Below are positions 6,755 to 14,180 of a stretch of 45,019 nt of DNA, piece by piece. A model generated the notes under the pieces. That model was not told where the DNA came from, made no database searches, and saw only the letters and a list, made by a program, of their open reading frames with translations. The DNA comes from Dehalococcoidia bacterium. Lineage in GTDB: Bacteria > Chloroflexota > Dehalococcoidia > UBA6926. The translations under genes and the position numbers were made by a program. Every line of letters starts with the position of its first letter. Within the stretch, counting starts at the first letter, position 1. The DNA lies in contig VXMO01000049.1 of NCBI GenBank assembly GCA_009841045.1, positions 1 to 45,019 of the forward strand, written 5' to 3'.

Positions 6755-8383
6755 ATGGCGAGCGGCAGTGCGGTTCCCGAGCGAATTGAGGCGCGGCTGC
6801 GGCAGTGGAAGGCGGACGGGTTTGTTGAGCGGATGCTGGAGCCCGACCCGACGCTGTGGGCGCCGCGCGGCACGCTCGAGATCGAGGATCGACTCGGCTG
6901 GCTCGATCTACCCTCAACCATGGCGCCCAAGGTTGAGAACCTGACGCAGTTTGGTCGCGACGTTGCAAGCGAGGGTTTCACCGATGTTGTCGTTCTCGGC
7001 ATGGGCGGCTCAAGCCTCGCGCCGGAGGTCTTTCAAAGCACGTTCGGCAACGCCAACGGCCACCCCCACCTGACCGTGCTCGACAGCACCCACCCCGCCG
7101 CCGTCACCGCTCTTACAAGTGCGCTTGACCTGTCACGAACGCTGTTCGTCGTGTCCAGCAAGTCGGGTGCCACGACGGAGATGCTCTCGTTCTTCTACCA
7201 CTTCTGGGCAAAGCTAGCCGAAGCGGGAAGCGAACCCGGGCCGCACTTTGTTGCCGTCACGGATGCCGGCACGCCGCTGGAGCGGCTGGCGCAGGAGCGC
7301 GGATTCCGTCGGGTGTTCTCCGCGCCCACGGACGTTGGGGGACGCTATTCTGCCCTCTGTGAATTCGGCCTTGTTCCTGCCGCCCTCATCGGCATCGACG
7401 TTGGCCGTCTGCTCGCGAGTGTTCAGTCGGCGCGAGACGCATCTGACGAAGAGTTGGAACAGGCGCTGAGGCTGGGCGCGACCATCGCCGAATGCGCCAT
7501 GGCGGGTCGTGACAAGCTGACCTTTGTAACCTCGCCGAGCCTGCGCAGCCTGCCAACGTGGATTGAGCAGCTTATCGCCGAGAGCACCGGCAAGCATGAC
7601 GTGGGCATCGTCCCCATTGACCAAGAAGGTGTCTGGAACTACCCCGACTACGGCCATGATCGGGTGATGGTCTACATCGGCCTGCGAACTGAACCGGAGC
7701 AGGAGAAGCGCGAGAACGTGCGGAACCTCGTGCCTGAGTGGGCGCACGTTTCGCAGGTTATCGAGGACACGTACGAGATCAGCAGACTCATGATGCGGTG
7801 GGAAATCGCCACCGCCGCTGCAGGGGCCGTTCTTGGCATCAACCCATTCGACCAGCCGGACGTCCAGTTGGCCAAGGACTTGGCTCGTGACGCGATGGCG
7901 GGCGGCGGCTCGTCCCAGGATTCGGGGCGCATCATCTCCGTCGATGATGCCAATTTGGAGGCTATAGCGTCCGGATGGCTGGAATCGTCCTGGCCAAGCG
8001 ACTATATCGGCCTACATGTTTACCTCGCGCCAAGCGACGAAATCTTGGAGGGCGTCCGCAGCCTGCGAAGCGCGCTGGGAAGCAGGGCACATGTCGCCAC
8101 GACCGCAGGTTACGGACCACGATTCCTCCATTCGACGGGCCAGCTTCACAAGGGCGGCGCGAACAATGGCTTGTTCCTGCAGATTGTGGATGACGCGACG
8201 GCAAACGACGTCGCCGTGCCTGAAACCGACTACACATTCGGGCAGTTGCTTACGGCGCAGGCCGCAGGTGATGCCGGCGCGCTGCTGCAGCGTGGACGGC
8301 GAGTGCTGCGGGTGAACGTTGGGGCGGACACGCGGGGCAGGTTAGATAGGCTGGCCTCGTTGTTTCAGAAAGCGGAAGGATAG
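6755..8383 (+). CDS. pgi: Glucose-6-phosphate isomerase (transaldolase-fusion type, stand-alone)
   Basis: Interconverts glucose 6-phosphate and fructose 6-phosphate. The 542-residue protein shows the paired SIS-fold sugar-phosphate sites: VVLGMGGSSLAPEV near residue 85, and SSKSGATTE (about 133-141) binding the phosphate. The C-terminal motif YGPRFLHSTGQLHKGG carries the catalytic-region His and Lys. The sequence style, especially that last motif, resembles the isomerase half of bifunctional transaldolase/glucose-6-phosphate isomerase proteins. No transaldolase domain is attached here. The ATG at 6755 has GAGGGG immediately upstream. An aldolase/phosphatase at 42694-43830 makes its fructose 6-phosphate substrate, so the two could act in gluconeogenesis. 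Hairpin repeats flank the gene on both sides. Confidence 0.92.
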   Translation: MASGSAVPERIEARLRQWKADGFVERMLEPDPTLWAPRGTLEIEDRLGWLDLPSTMAPKVENLTQFGRDVASEGFTDVVVLGMGGSSLAPEVFQSTFGNANGHPHLTVLDSTHPAAVTALTSALDLSRTLFVVSSKSGATTEMLSFFYHFWAKLAEAGSEPGPHFVAVTDAGTPLERLAQERGFRRVFSAPTDVGGRYSALCEFGLVPAALIGIDVGRLLASVQSARDASDEELEQALRLGATIAECAMAGRDKLTFVTSPSLRSLPTWIEQLIAESTGKHDVGIVPIDQEGVWNYPDYGHDRVMVYIGLRTEPEQEKRENVRNLVPEWAHVSQVIEDTYEISRLMMRWEIATAAAGAVLGINPFDQPDVQLAKDLARDAMAGGGSSQDSGRIISVDDANLEAIASGWLESSWPSDYIGLHVYLAPSDEILEGVRSLRSALGSRAHVATTAGYGPRFLHSTGQLHKGGANNGLFLQIVDDATANDVAVPETDYTFGQLLTAQAAGDAGALLQRGRRVLRVNVGADTRGRLDRLASLFQKAEG

Positions 8384-8404
8384 CTGTCCAATCGCCACTT
8401 TGGG

Positions 8405-8428
8405 TTCTTCGCTGCGCTCAGAATGACA
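8405..8428. repeat. Dispersed hairpin repeat, family A, copy 2
   Basis: TTCT pairs with AGAA around TCGCTGCGCTC, nearly identical to the copy at 5309-5335. It lies just after pgi and before the tRNA cluster. Confidence 0.85.
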
Positions 8429-8474
8429 TGGGTAGGAGTGCCCCCACTGCGCGCCACTTTCGGGCATGGCGTGC

Positions 8475-8510
8475 CATAATGGATAGCGCACAACGGACAG
8501 TCCGGTTGTG
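8475..8510 (+). promoter_or_regulatory. Candidate tRNA promoter -10 box and leader hairpin
   Basis: A CATAAT hexamer at 8475-8480 lies 39 bases before tRNA-Leu and could be its -10 box; no good -35 is visible. It is followed at 8489-8510 by a near-perfect 10-bp hairpin (CACAACGGAC against GTCCGGTTGTG, one bulged G). The hairpin falls in the presumed 5' leader of the tRNA transcript and could influence processing. Confidence 0.35.
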
Positions 8511-8518
8511 ATGTTCGG

Positions 8519-8605
8519 GCCGAGGTGGCGGAACGGCAGACGCGCTGCGTTCAGGGCGCAGTGCCCCTAGCGGGCGTGAGAGTTCAAATCTCTCCCTCGG
8601 CACCA
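8519..8605 (+). tRNA. tRNA-Leu (anticodon CAG)
   Basis: The acceptor stem GCCGAGG pairs with CCTCGGC, followed by discriminator A and an encoded CCA. The anticodon stem CTGCG/CGCAG encloses the loop TTCAGGG with CAG at positions 34-36. A long variable arm, typical of class II leucine tRNAs, precedes the T-arm with TTCAAAT. Confidence 0.95.
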
Positions 8606-8652
8606 TACGACAGTCCGGATGAATGTGGCCCAAGTGGCCATGTGCGTGATAC

Positions 8653-8730
8653 GCGCTTGTAGCTCAGTCTGGATAGAGCGCAGCCCTGCGGAGGCTGAGG
8701 CCGTGGGTTCGAGTCCCGCCAAGCGCGCCA
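8653..8730 (+). tRNA. tRNA-Arg (anticodon GCG)
   Basis: The acceptor stem GCGCTTG pairs with CAAGCGC, then G and an encoded CCA. The D-arm GCTC/GAGC has the A20-type loop common in arginine tRNAs. The anticodon stem CAGCC/GGCTG encloses CTGCGGA, so the anticodon is GCG. Most bacteria use ACG here, with A34 converted to inosine by TadA; this gene has G34 instead. The T-arm GTGGG-TTCGAGT-CCCGC folds normally. Confidence 0.93.
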
Positions 8731-8741
8731 CTCTGCCTGCC

Positions 8742-8782
8742 GTTCCCGCTCACCCTTCGACAAGCTCAGGGTGAGCGGGAAC
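8742..8782. repeat. Dispersed hairpin repeat, family B, copy 2
   Basis: A 15-bp stem (GTTCCCGCTCACCCT with its complement) around TCGACAAGCTC, lying between tRNA-Arg and tRNA-Val. The outer stem bases differ from the copy at 6697-6733 but remain paired. Confidence 0.88.
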
Positions 8783-8818
8783 TACTACCCATACGCGCTT
8801 GCGTTACTCTGGTTATAC

Positions 8819-8895
8819 GGGCGGCTAGCTCAGCTGGTTAGAGCGTCTGCTTTACACGCAGAAGGCCGGGGGTTCGAGCCCCTCGCCGCCCACCA
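8819..8895 (+). tRNA. tRNA-Val (anticodon TAC)
   Basis: The acceptor stem GGGCGGC pairs with GCCGCCC, with an encoded ACCA end. The anticodon stem TCTGC/GCAGA encloses TTTACAC, giving anticodon TAC. D- and T-arms are canonical. It ends 22 bases from the stop codon of the convergent adenylation-reductase gene. Confidence 0.95.
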
Positions 8896-8917
8896 ACTTC
8901 CGGCTAAGCTCTCTTCC

Positions 8918-11893
8918 TTACTTCTCCAAAAACATGGTCACGTAGTCTGCGCCGACGTTGGGCATCGTGAGGCCGTAAGGTGCAATCGCCTCGGTGAACT
9001 TGCTGATGTCGTAGATGCTGGTATCCGTCAGATACGGCTCGACTGAGTCCAGTGAACGGAGCAGCATCTTCAATTCCAGGTCATCATCCTGGTCGGCAGT
9101 TTCCTGGAGTCTGGACCTCCATTGCGCCAGCGGAATCTGCTCTGTGATATGTCCGTTGCGCTGCATAAGTCCAAAGACCTGCTCCGCCGGAACCGGGTCC
9201 TGATGTATCACGTTGTAGACCCTGCCCAAATGACTCGGATCATCGGCGATCCTGCTGATTGCAGTGACGATGAAATCCACGGGCGTCATCTCAAAGACCC
9301 AGTCCGGCGCAACGGGCGCGCTGCCCAGACGAGCACAGGCCTTGAGGATCAGCAGCAAAAAGTCGTTGGGGTTACCGGTGCCCGTGCCGCTATGGTGGCC
9401 AATGTTGCCGGGCCGATACATGCAGGCCGGCAGTCCTCGCGAGACGGCATGCCAGACAAGCCGCTCCGCAACCCACTTCGACTGGTTGTACCCGCCCTCC
9501 ATGCGATCCACCCAGGAATCGATCTCGTTGTTCTCCAGGTACGGAGTCTCGTCACCACCGGGAAAGACGCCGCTGGATGAGATGTATTGCAGCGTCTTGG
9601 GCTTGCCGGTCATGGCGAATCTGAGGATCTCCGTCGTGCCGCCGACGGTGTGGGGCTTGGAGGCCGAATACGGGTAGACGTAGTTGACAGAGGCGGCGCA
9701 GTGGAAGATAAGGTCGATCTCCTCCGCCAGCTCGCCGTATTTCTCGCCGTCCAGTCCCATCAGCGGCTGGGTGAGGTCTCCCGAGACAGTGACGATCCGA
9801 TCAGCCGCGGACTGGCTGGACAACTCATAGAATTTCTGCGTCTCCAATACGCGATTAGACGATGCGCCCTCTCCGGTCTCACGCGCAAGGCAGTAGAAGG
9901 TGGTGTCCGGCCCTGTGGACCGCACCAACTGATCGAGCAGGAATGCGCCCAGGAATCCGGTTGTTCCGGTGATGAATATTGAGGACGCCTCGCTCAGTTG
10001 CGTCACTTTGGCGTCGCCTTGGGGCGCAATCTCCGGGTCGAGCTGTGCATCGTGAACCAGCGTGGCGCCGGCCGCTTCGCCCCCTGCCCCGCCATTCTCA
10101 AGGTACGCGGCCAGTTCACCGATGGTGGGGTACTCATATACCTCAACACCGCTCAGTTCAATTCCGAACGATTCTTCGATGGCGATGGTGAGGGACATGC
10201 CCGCCAGCGAGTGGCCGCCGAGGTCAAAGAAGTTCCAGTCGTCCTCCAGGTCGTCGAGGTTGAGCTCCAGTGTGTCGGCCCAGAGTTCTCGCAAAGCTGC
10301 GCGCCGCTCGTCTGCCGTGGAGTTTTCCGTGAGTCTTGTTCGGCGTTTGGCAGGCGATGCGCCGTTGCGCAGCGACGGCAAGGCCTTGCGCTGCAGTTTG
10401 CCGGTCTGCTGATTGATTGGGAGGGCGTCCATTTCGATGAAATGAGACGGGACGGAATAGAGAGGGAGGTACCGTTCAAGAAGATTTCGCAGATCCCTGC
10501 TCGCTCCGCTGCGGGCGTCCAATTTCCAGGCGGCATTCGGGCCGCGAACGACGTAGGCAATCAGCCGCTTGCTGGTCTCATCCAAGTCTTCAACGATGAC
10601 TGCTGCATCGGCGGCGTCACAGTGCTTGCGCAGCATCTCTTCAATAGCGCCGAGGTACACGGTGTATCCCCGGATCTTGACCATGGAATCGTTCCGCCCC
10701 ACGATTGTCGTCATGCCATCAGACGCAACTTCCGCAAGGTCGCCGGTCACGTAATAGCGTTCTCCGCCCAGTGTGACAAACCTCTCGGCATCCAGGTCAG
10801 GCCGCTTGAGGTAGCCGCGGGCCACACTCTTGCCGCCAATCAGCAATTCCCCTGCACCGCTTCTCTGCACGGTTGAGCCGTCCTCAGGGCGTACGCGGAG
10901 TTCGACGCCGTCCATTGCATAACCAACCGGGCATGTGTCCATCCCATCCAGCGGCAAGTCGGTTAGGTCGATGGTGCAGACGTCGTGCGTCTCGCTGATG
11001 CTGTAGGTGTTGAACAGGCGGGCGCTGGGCGGCAGGACTTCTCGCGCTTGCCTGAGAAGGCTGGCGGGCACCACCTCTCCGTTCAGCCAGACAACGCGCA
11101 GAGACGCCATCTGTTGTCGGAGCTGCTCACGGTTCCCGGAGTTCAGGACGCTCTGCAGCAGGGATGGCGTGAACAGGATCTCGGACAGTTGGTTTTCTGA
11201 GATGAACCTGGCAAGTGCCCGAGGGACGAATATGACTTCGTCCGGAATCACATAGACCGTGCCCCCCTTGAGCAGAGGGCGCAGGAACTCCCACGGGAAG
11301 AAGATGTTGCAGCCGACTCTATCTCCGACTTCGTAGGAGCTGTACGTGTACCTGGCATCGTAGGAGGACATCATCGCTCCCAGCGTCAACATCACGCCTT
11401 TCGGATCACCGGTGGTGCCTGAGGTATAGGGGATGAATGCCAGATCATCACTGTCAACGCGCGCCGCAGTGTCTTTCGTTTCGTGCTCCCGCCAGGAGTG
11501 GTCGCTATCGACAGGCAGTATCCGAGTGCCGATGAAATCAGCCAGCTTGGGGAGGAATCGCTCTTTGGTGAGCACGACCTTCGGCTGAGCCTCGGCCACG
11601 ATGCCGCGTAGCAGGGGTTCGGGGGAGTCAACGGCCATGGGCATGAATGCCCCACCGGCCTTCAGTGTTGCGATGGCGCCGACGATGTACTCGGCGCAGG
11701 TATCCATGAAGATGCCCACGGGGTCATCGGTCCCTACACCATCGCTTCGAAGCCTGGCTCCCAGCGCGTCCGTCATCCGGTCCAGTTCCGCGTACGTCAA
11801 CTGCCCATCGCCGAATACGATTGCGGCGGCATTGGGGGTCTTTTCAGCTTGCGTTTGGAATAATTGATGGACGCTGTATTCCACTAAAACCAT
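8918..11893 (-). CDS. Single-module adenylation-carrier-thioester reductase (NRPS-like / CAR-like)
   Basis: A 991-residue enzyme that should activate a carboxylic acid with ATP, load it on a phosphopantetheine arm and release it reductively as an aldehyde or alcohol. Domains in order are: adenylation (about 5-515), with A3 YTSGTTGDPKGV (156-167), A5 NTYSISETH, A7 YVTGD, A8 GRNDSMVKIRGY and A10 TGKLQRKAL (Lys499); carrier protein (about 530-605), with DLGGHSL and Ser562 for phosphopantetheine; and reductase (about 638-991), with the NADPH motif GTTGFLG (643-649) and Tyr802/Lys806 in YNQSK. There is no condensation domain. The A4 region (NIFFPWEF) lacks the Asp that binds an alpha-amino group, so a non-amino-acid substrate is likely. 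The ATG at 11893 gives the best start; a GTG five codons earlier is also open. It is divergent from a methyltransferase across a symmetric promoter. Confidence 0.9.
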   Translation of the reverse strand: MVLVEYSVHQLFQTQAEKTPNAAAIVFGDGQLTYAELDRMTDALGARLRSDGVGTDDPVGIFMDTCAEYIVGAIATLKAGGAFMPMAVDSPEPLLRGIVAEAQPKVVLTKERFLPKLADFIGTRILPVDSDHSWREHETKDTAARVDSDDLAFIPYTSGTTGDPKGVMLTLGAMMSSYDARYTYSSYEVGDRVGCNIFFPWEFLRPLLKGGTVYVIPDEVIFVPRALARFISENQLSEILFTPSLLQSVLNSGNREQLRQQMASLRVVWLNGEVVPASLLRQAREVLPPSARLFNTYSISETHDVCTIDLTDLPLDGMDTCPVGYAMDGVELRVRPEDGSTVQRSGAGELLIGGKSVARGYLKRPDLDAERFVTLGGERYYVTGDLAEVASDGMTTIVGRNDSMVKIRGYTVYLGAIEEMLRKHCDAADAAVIVEDLDETSKRLIAYVVRGPNAAWKLDARSGASRDLRNLLERYLPLYSVPSHFIEMDALPINQQTGKLQRKALPSLRNGASPAKRRTRLTENSTADERRAALRELWADTLELNLDDLEDDWNFFDLGGHSLAGMSLTIAIEESFGIELSGVEVYEYPTIGELAAYLENGGAGGEAAGATLVHDAQLDPEIAPQGDAKVTQLSEASSIFITGTTGFLGAFLLDQLVRSTGPDTTFYCLARETGEGASSNRVLETQKFYELSSQSAADRIVTVSGDLTQPLMGLDGEKYGELAEEIDLIFHCAASVNYVYPYSASKPHTVGGTTEILRFAMTGKPKTLQYISSSGVFPGGDETPYLENNEIDSWVDRMEGGYNQSKWVAERLVWHAVSRGLPACMYRPGNIGHHSGTGTGNPNDFLLLILKACARLGSAPVAPDWVFEMTPVDFIVTAISRIADDPSHLGRVYNVIHQDPVPAEQVFGLMQRNGHITEQIPLAQWRSRLQETADQDDDLELKMLLRSLDSVEPYLTDTSIYDISKFTEAIAPYGLTMPNVGADYVTMFLEK

Positions 11894-11967
11894 CCTGACT
11901 TCCCCCACACCCCAGACCTGATCACTACGGAACAGGTAACCGATAATTCAGCTAAATGTTGATGGTC

Positions 11968-12000
11968 GATTTTACAGGAACGTTAAACCAATGTAAAATC
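11968..12000. promoter_or_regulatory. Symmetric bidirectional promoter
   Basis: A perfect 9-bp inverted repeat, GATTTTACA (11968-11976) and TGTAAAATC (11992-12000). Read on the plus strand it gives TTTACA, 17 bases, TAAAAT. The minus strand gives exactly the same arrangement. Each arm therefore serves as the -35 of one promoter and the -10 of the other. It would fire the methyltransferase rightward (start 12065) and the adenylation-reductase gene leftward (start 11893). It could also act as an operator for a dimeric regulator. Confidence 0.65.
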
Positions 12001-12064
12001 CAGTGGTGGCTTCACGCCATTGATCTAGTCGGACGCCTTACCTGAGCTGAAGGGATGGTCGTAT

Positions 12065-12769
12065 ATGCAGTTTGAGTCGTTAGATTTTTACAGGGAGCAT
12101 GGCAAGAGATACTCCCAAATGTCTCATGAATTCTCACATTCACAATACGACGAGATTTCCCATCCCAAGCTGACAGGCGATATGGCTGTACTGAATCACG
12201 CAACTGACCTGGCGTCCGGCAAACGCAGCCTGGATGCCGGATGCGGCGCCGGGGCCCGAGACGTGGCCCTGCTCCACTCCAGGGGTTTTGAGGCGTACGG
12301 CATTGACGCCGTTGAGGAGAATATCGACCTGGGCAGGAAGCTGCACCCGGAAATCGCCGACAGGATCAGCGTCGCCGACCTCCGGAAGCCACTGCAATTC
12401 GAGTCGGGGTTCTTTGATCTGATTCTGTGCAACGCCGTTATCCAGCATCTGTCCCCGGAGGACGTTGAGTCCACGACGATCCCGGAGCTTGCCAGGGTGC
12501 TGGCTCCCGGGGGTGTTTTGCAGTTGATGTTCAAGGTTGGATCCGGCATCGCCGAGGTGAGCGACCCAGCGTTTGGGACCGATGGTGTGGACAGGCTGTT
12601 CCAGCTCTACGGCGAGCAGCATTTGCTGGACTTGCTGAAGGACTGCGGCTGCACCCTGGTCGAGGCAGATAACGACCAAAGCCTCGGAGGGCTCCTATAC
12701 TTCACCGACCACAAGCCGATGCGCTATTGCATCTTCTGGGTGAGAAAGAACCAGAACCGCAGCGGTTAG
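12065..12769 (+). CDS. SAM-dependent class I methyltransferase
   Basis: A 234-residue methyltransferase. Motif I, LDAGCGAGARD (56-66), binds S-adenosylmethionine. Acidic residues in YGIDAVEENI fit motif II, and FDLILCNAVIQHLSPED followed by LARVLAPGGVLQLMF fits motifs IV and V of the methyltransf_11/25 type. The acceptor is not evident. The gene shares a symmetric promoter with the adenylation-reductase gene and overlaps the stop of the convergent PfkB-like gene by four bases. This suggests that it acts on the product of that locus. The ATG at 12065 follows a GAAGGGAT stretch about ten bases upstream. Confidence 0.87.
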   Translation: MQFESLDFYREHGKRYSQMSHEFSHSQYDEISHPKLTGDMAVLNHATDLASGKRSLDAGCGAGARDVALLHSRGFEAYGIDAVEENIDLGRKLHPEIADRISVADLRKPLQFESGFFDLILCNAVIQHLSPEDVESTTIPELARVLAPGGVLQLMFKVGSGIAEVSDPAFGTDGVDRLFQLYGEQHLLDLLKDCGCTLVEADNDQSLGGLLYFTDHKPMRYCIFWVRKNQNRSG

Positions 12770-13728
12770 AGTTGCAGGGGCTGCGCCTCGACGGATGCGG
12801 CGGTCTTCTGGACATCGCTGACCGGCACTTCCGCAATTCCGGTCATACTGCACTTGAGCCCCGCATAGGCGGCGGCGAATCGGCCGATTTCCTCCAGCGA
12901 CCAACCTGCCCACAGCCCATACATGACGCCGGCTGAGCAGGCTGCGCCCGCTCCATTGCCGTCCACCACATCCACTTGCGGAGGACGAACGAGATACGCC
13001 TCCTCACCCCGCGCAACAACGCACCCATCGGCCCCCATGGTCACCACAGCCATCTCCACCCCGCGGTTAATCAGGGTGCGAGCGATGTCGGTCGGATCAC
13101 CGGATGCTTCGGGAATATCCAGGGATACCTGGCAGATGGTTGCTTCTCCAATCATGTCCGTAATCCACGACTCACCGTCGTACTGGGATTCCAGGTTGAG
13201 GTAGACGGGAACATCCTGAGAAACGGCGTCCCGCACGGCATGAACAACGCTGGGGCCGTCATACCAGTCAACGTACAGCAGTCCCGCGCCTTTGAGTTGA
13301 GAAGAATCCGGCGGCCTCAGTTCAGCCATGGAGGCGGGATCTCTGCGCTGGAAATATGTTCGGCCACCGTCAGGGTCTATGATCGACACCTCAAACGGAG
13401 TCGGCCAACCGTCTTTGATGTCCTGCTGGACATTCACGCCCCATGCGTCGAGATGTTCCCTGACCCTCTCTCCACGACTGTCGTCTCCCGTGGGTGAGGT
13501 GATGAGCCGCGTTGGAACGTTCCAGCTGGTCAAGATGCTTGCAGCAATGGCGGCATCATCGCCCAGGGATTCCATTGAGTCCAGGATTGGCGCCCCGCCA
13601 TTGTGCTCCGGCAGCTCGTCGACTTTGAGTAGAAGGCAGTGAGTCAAGAGGCCAAAGCAAACCACGTCTCCCTTGCCAACATCCGCCGGAAGTCGATTGC
13701 CGTTCGCGTGTAAACCGTTCGTAATCAT
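12766..13728 (-). CDS. PfkB-fold carbohydrate kinase-like protein, catalytic Asp missing
   Basis: A 320-residue protein with the ribokinase/PfkB fold. Recognisable segments are the lid and central sheet (RTYFQRRDP; MAVVTMGADGCVVARGEEAYLV) and the C-terminal signature region VVDGNGAGAACSAGVMYGL. In active PfkB enzymes this signature reads GAGD, with Asp as the catalytic base. Here Ala262 takes that position, and the N-terminal GG-x-N sugar-binding turn is also altered (SLGDDAAIA). It may be a pseudokinase or binding protein, or a divergent enzyme. I chose the ATG at 13728; a TTG at 13749 would add seven residues, but the GGGGGA nearby fits neither start cleanly. Its stop overlaps the stop of the convergent methyltransferase. 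Confidence 0.78.
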   Translation of the reverse strand: MITNGLHANGNRLPADVGKGDVVCFGLLTHCLLLKVDELPEHNGGAPILDSMESLGDDAAIAASILTSWNVPTRLITSPTGDDSRGERVREHLDAWGVNVQQDIKDGWPTPFEVSIIDPDGGRTYFQRRDPASMAELRPPDSSQLKGAGLLYVDWYDGPSVVHAVRDAVSQDVPVYLNLESQYDGESWITDMIGEATICQVSLDIPEASGDPTDIARTLINRGVEMAVVTMGADGCVVARGEEAYLVRPPQVDVVDGNGAGAACSAGVMYGLWAGWSLEEIGRFAAAYAGLKCSMTGIAEVPVSDVQKTAASVEAQPLQL

Positions 13729-13906
13729 AACGATAGTTGTTTCCCCCAATTGCTCCCGCTCTGTGCCGAACGCCGACGAAGTGAGTCTTGACTATAAGGG
13801 AGCAAGCTTTCGCCGATGTTAACGGACTTAACCCAGAATGTCCATTCAGGCGGATGTCGCTCATTCTGGAAGCCCCGGCGTTCTGTTAGCATGGCCGCAA
13901 TCGTAA

Positions 13907-14047
13907 GTGACGAGTGGTTTTCATCGCGGCGTGGCATTCCAACGCATTGGAACTGGCATTGGCGCCCGTGTTGCCGCGATGTCCATCGCCGGACTCATCT
14001 ATATGGGCCTGCTGGGATGGGGTCTCGTCTCATCGAAAGACAACTAA
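13907..14047 (+). CDS. Possible small membrane protein (46 residues)
   Basis: This GTG-initiated frame lies in an otherwise empty 450-bp stretch. It encodes a basic, Gly-rich N-terminal half and one convincing transmembrane segment (VAAMSIAGLIYMGLLGWGLV), ending SSKDN. The composition and single helix resemble real small membrane proteins. There is no clear ribosome-binding site, a stop codon lies directly before the GTG, and no homology is known to me. An overlapping longer frame (13816-14184) is Arg/His/Trp-rich and less protein-like. Confidence 0.35.
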   Translation: MTSGFHRGVAFQRIGTGIGARVAAMSIAGLIYMGLLGWGLVSSKDN

Positions 14048-14120
14048 CTGCCCTGCCGAGACTCTACGGGACTGAGACGTCAAAGGCGAAAGAGGGTGCG
14101 GACGGAGTAGAGCAAAAGCG

Positions 14121-14153
14121 AAGGGGCCGCTCCCATCTTGGGAGCGGCCCCTT
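14121..14153. terminator. Strong hairpin terminator after the collagen-like gene
   Basis: A perfect 15-bp stem (AAGGGGCCGCTCCCA and its complement) with a 3-base loop lies 27 bases past the stop of the minus-strand collagen-like gene. The minus strand then reads CGCTTTTGCTC, a short T-rich tail. This fits an intrinsic terminator; the weak U-tract leaves some doubt. Confidence 0.75.
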
Positions 14154-14180
14154 ACGGTTGCTTTCTATCGCTGTGCCAGC

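Noticed and set aside
9998-10876. 292-residue plus-strand frame
   Set aside because: Antisense to the adenylation and carrier domains; no motif, and composition typical of shadow frames in GC-rich DNA.
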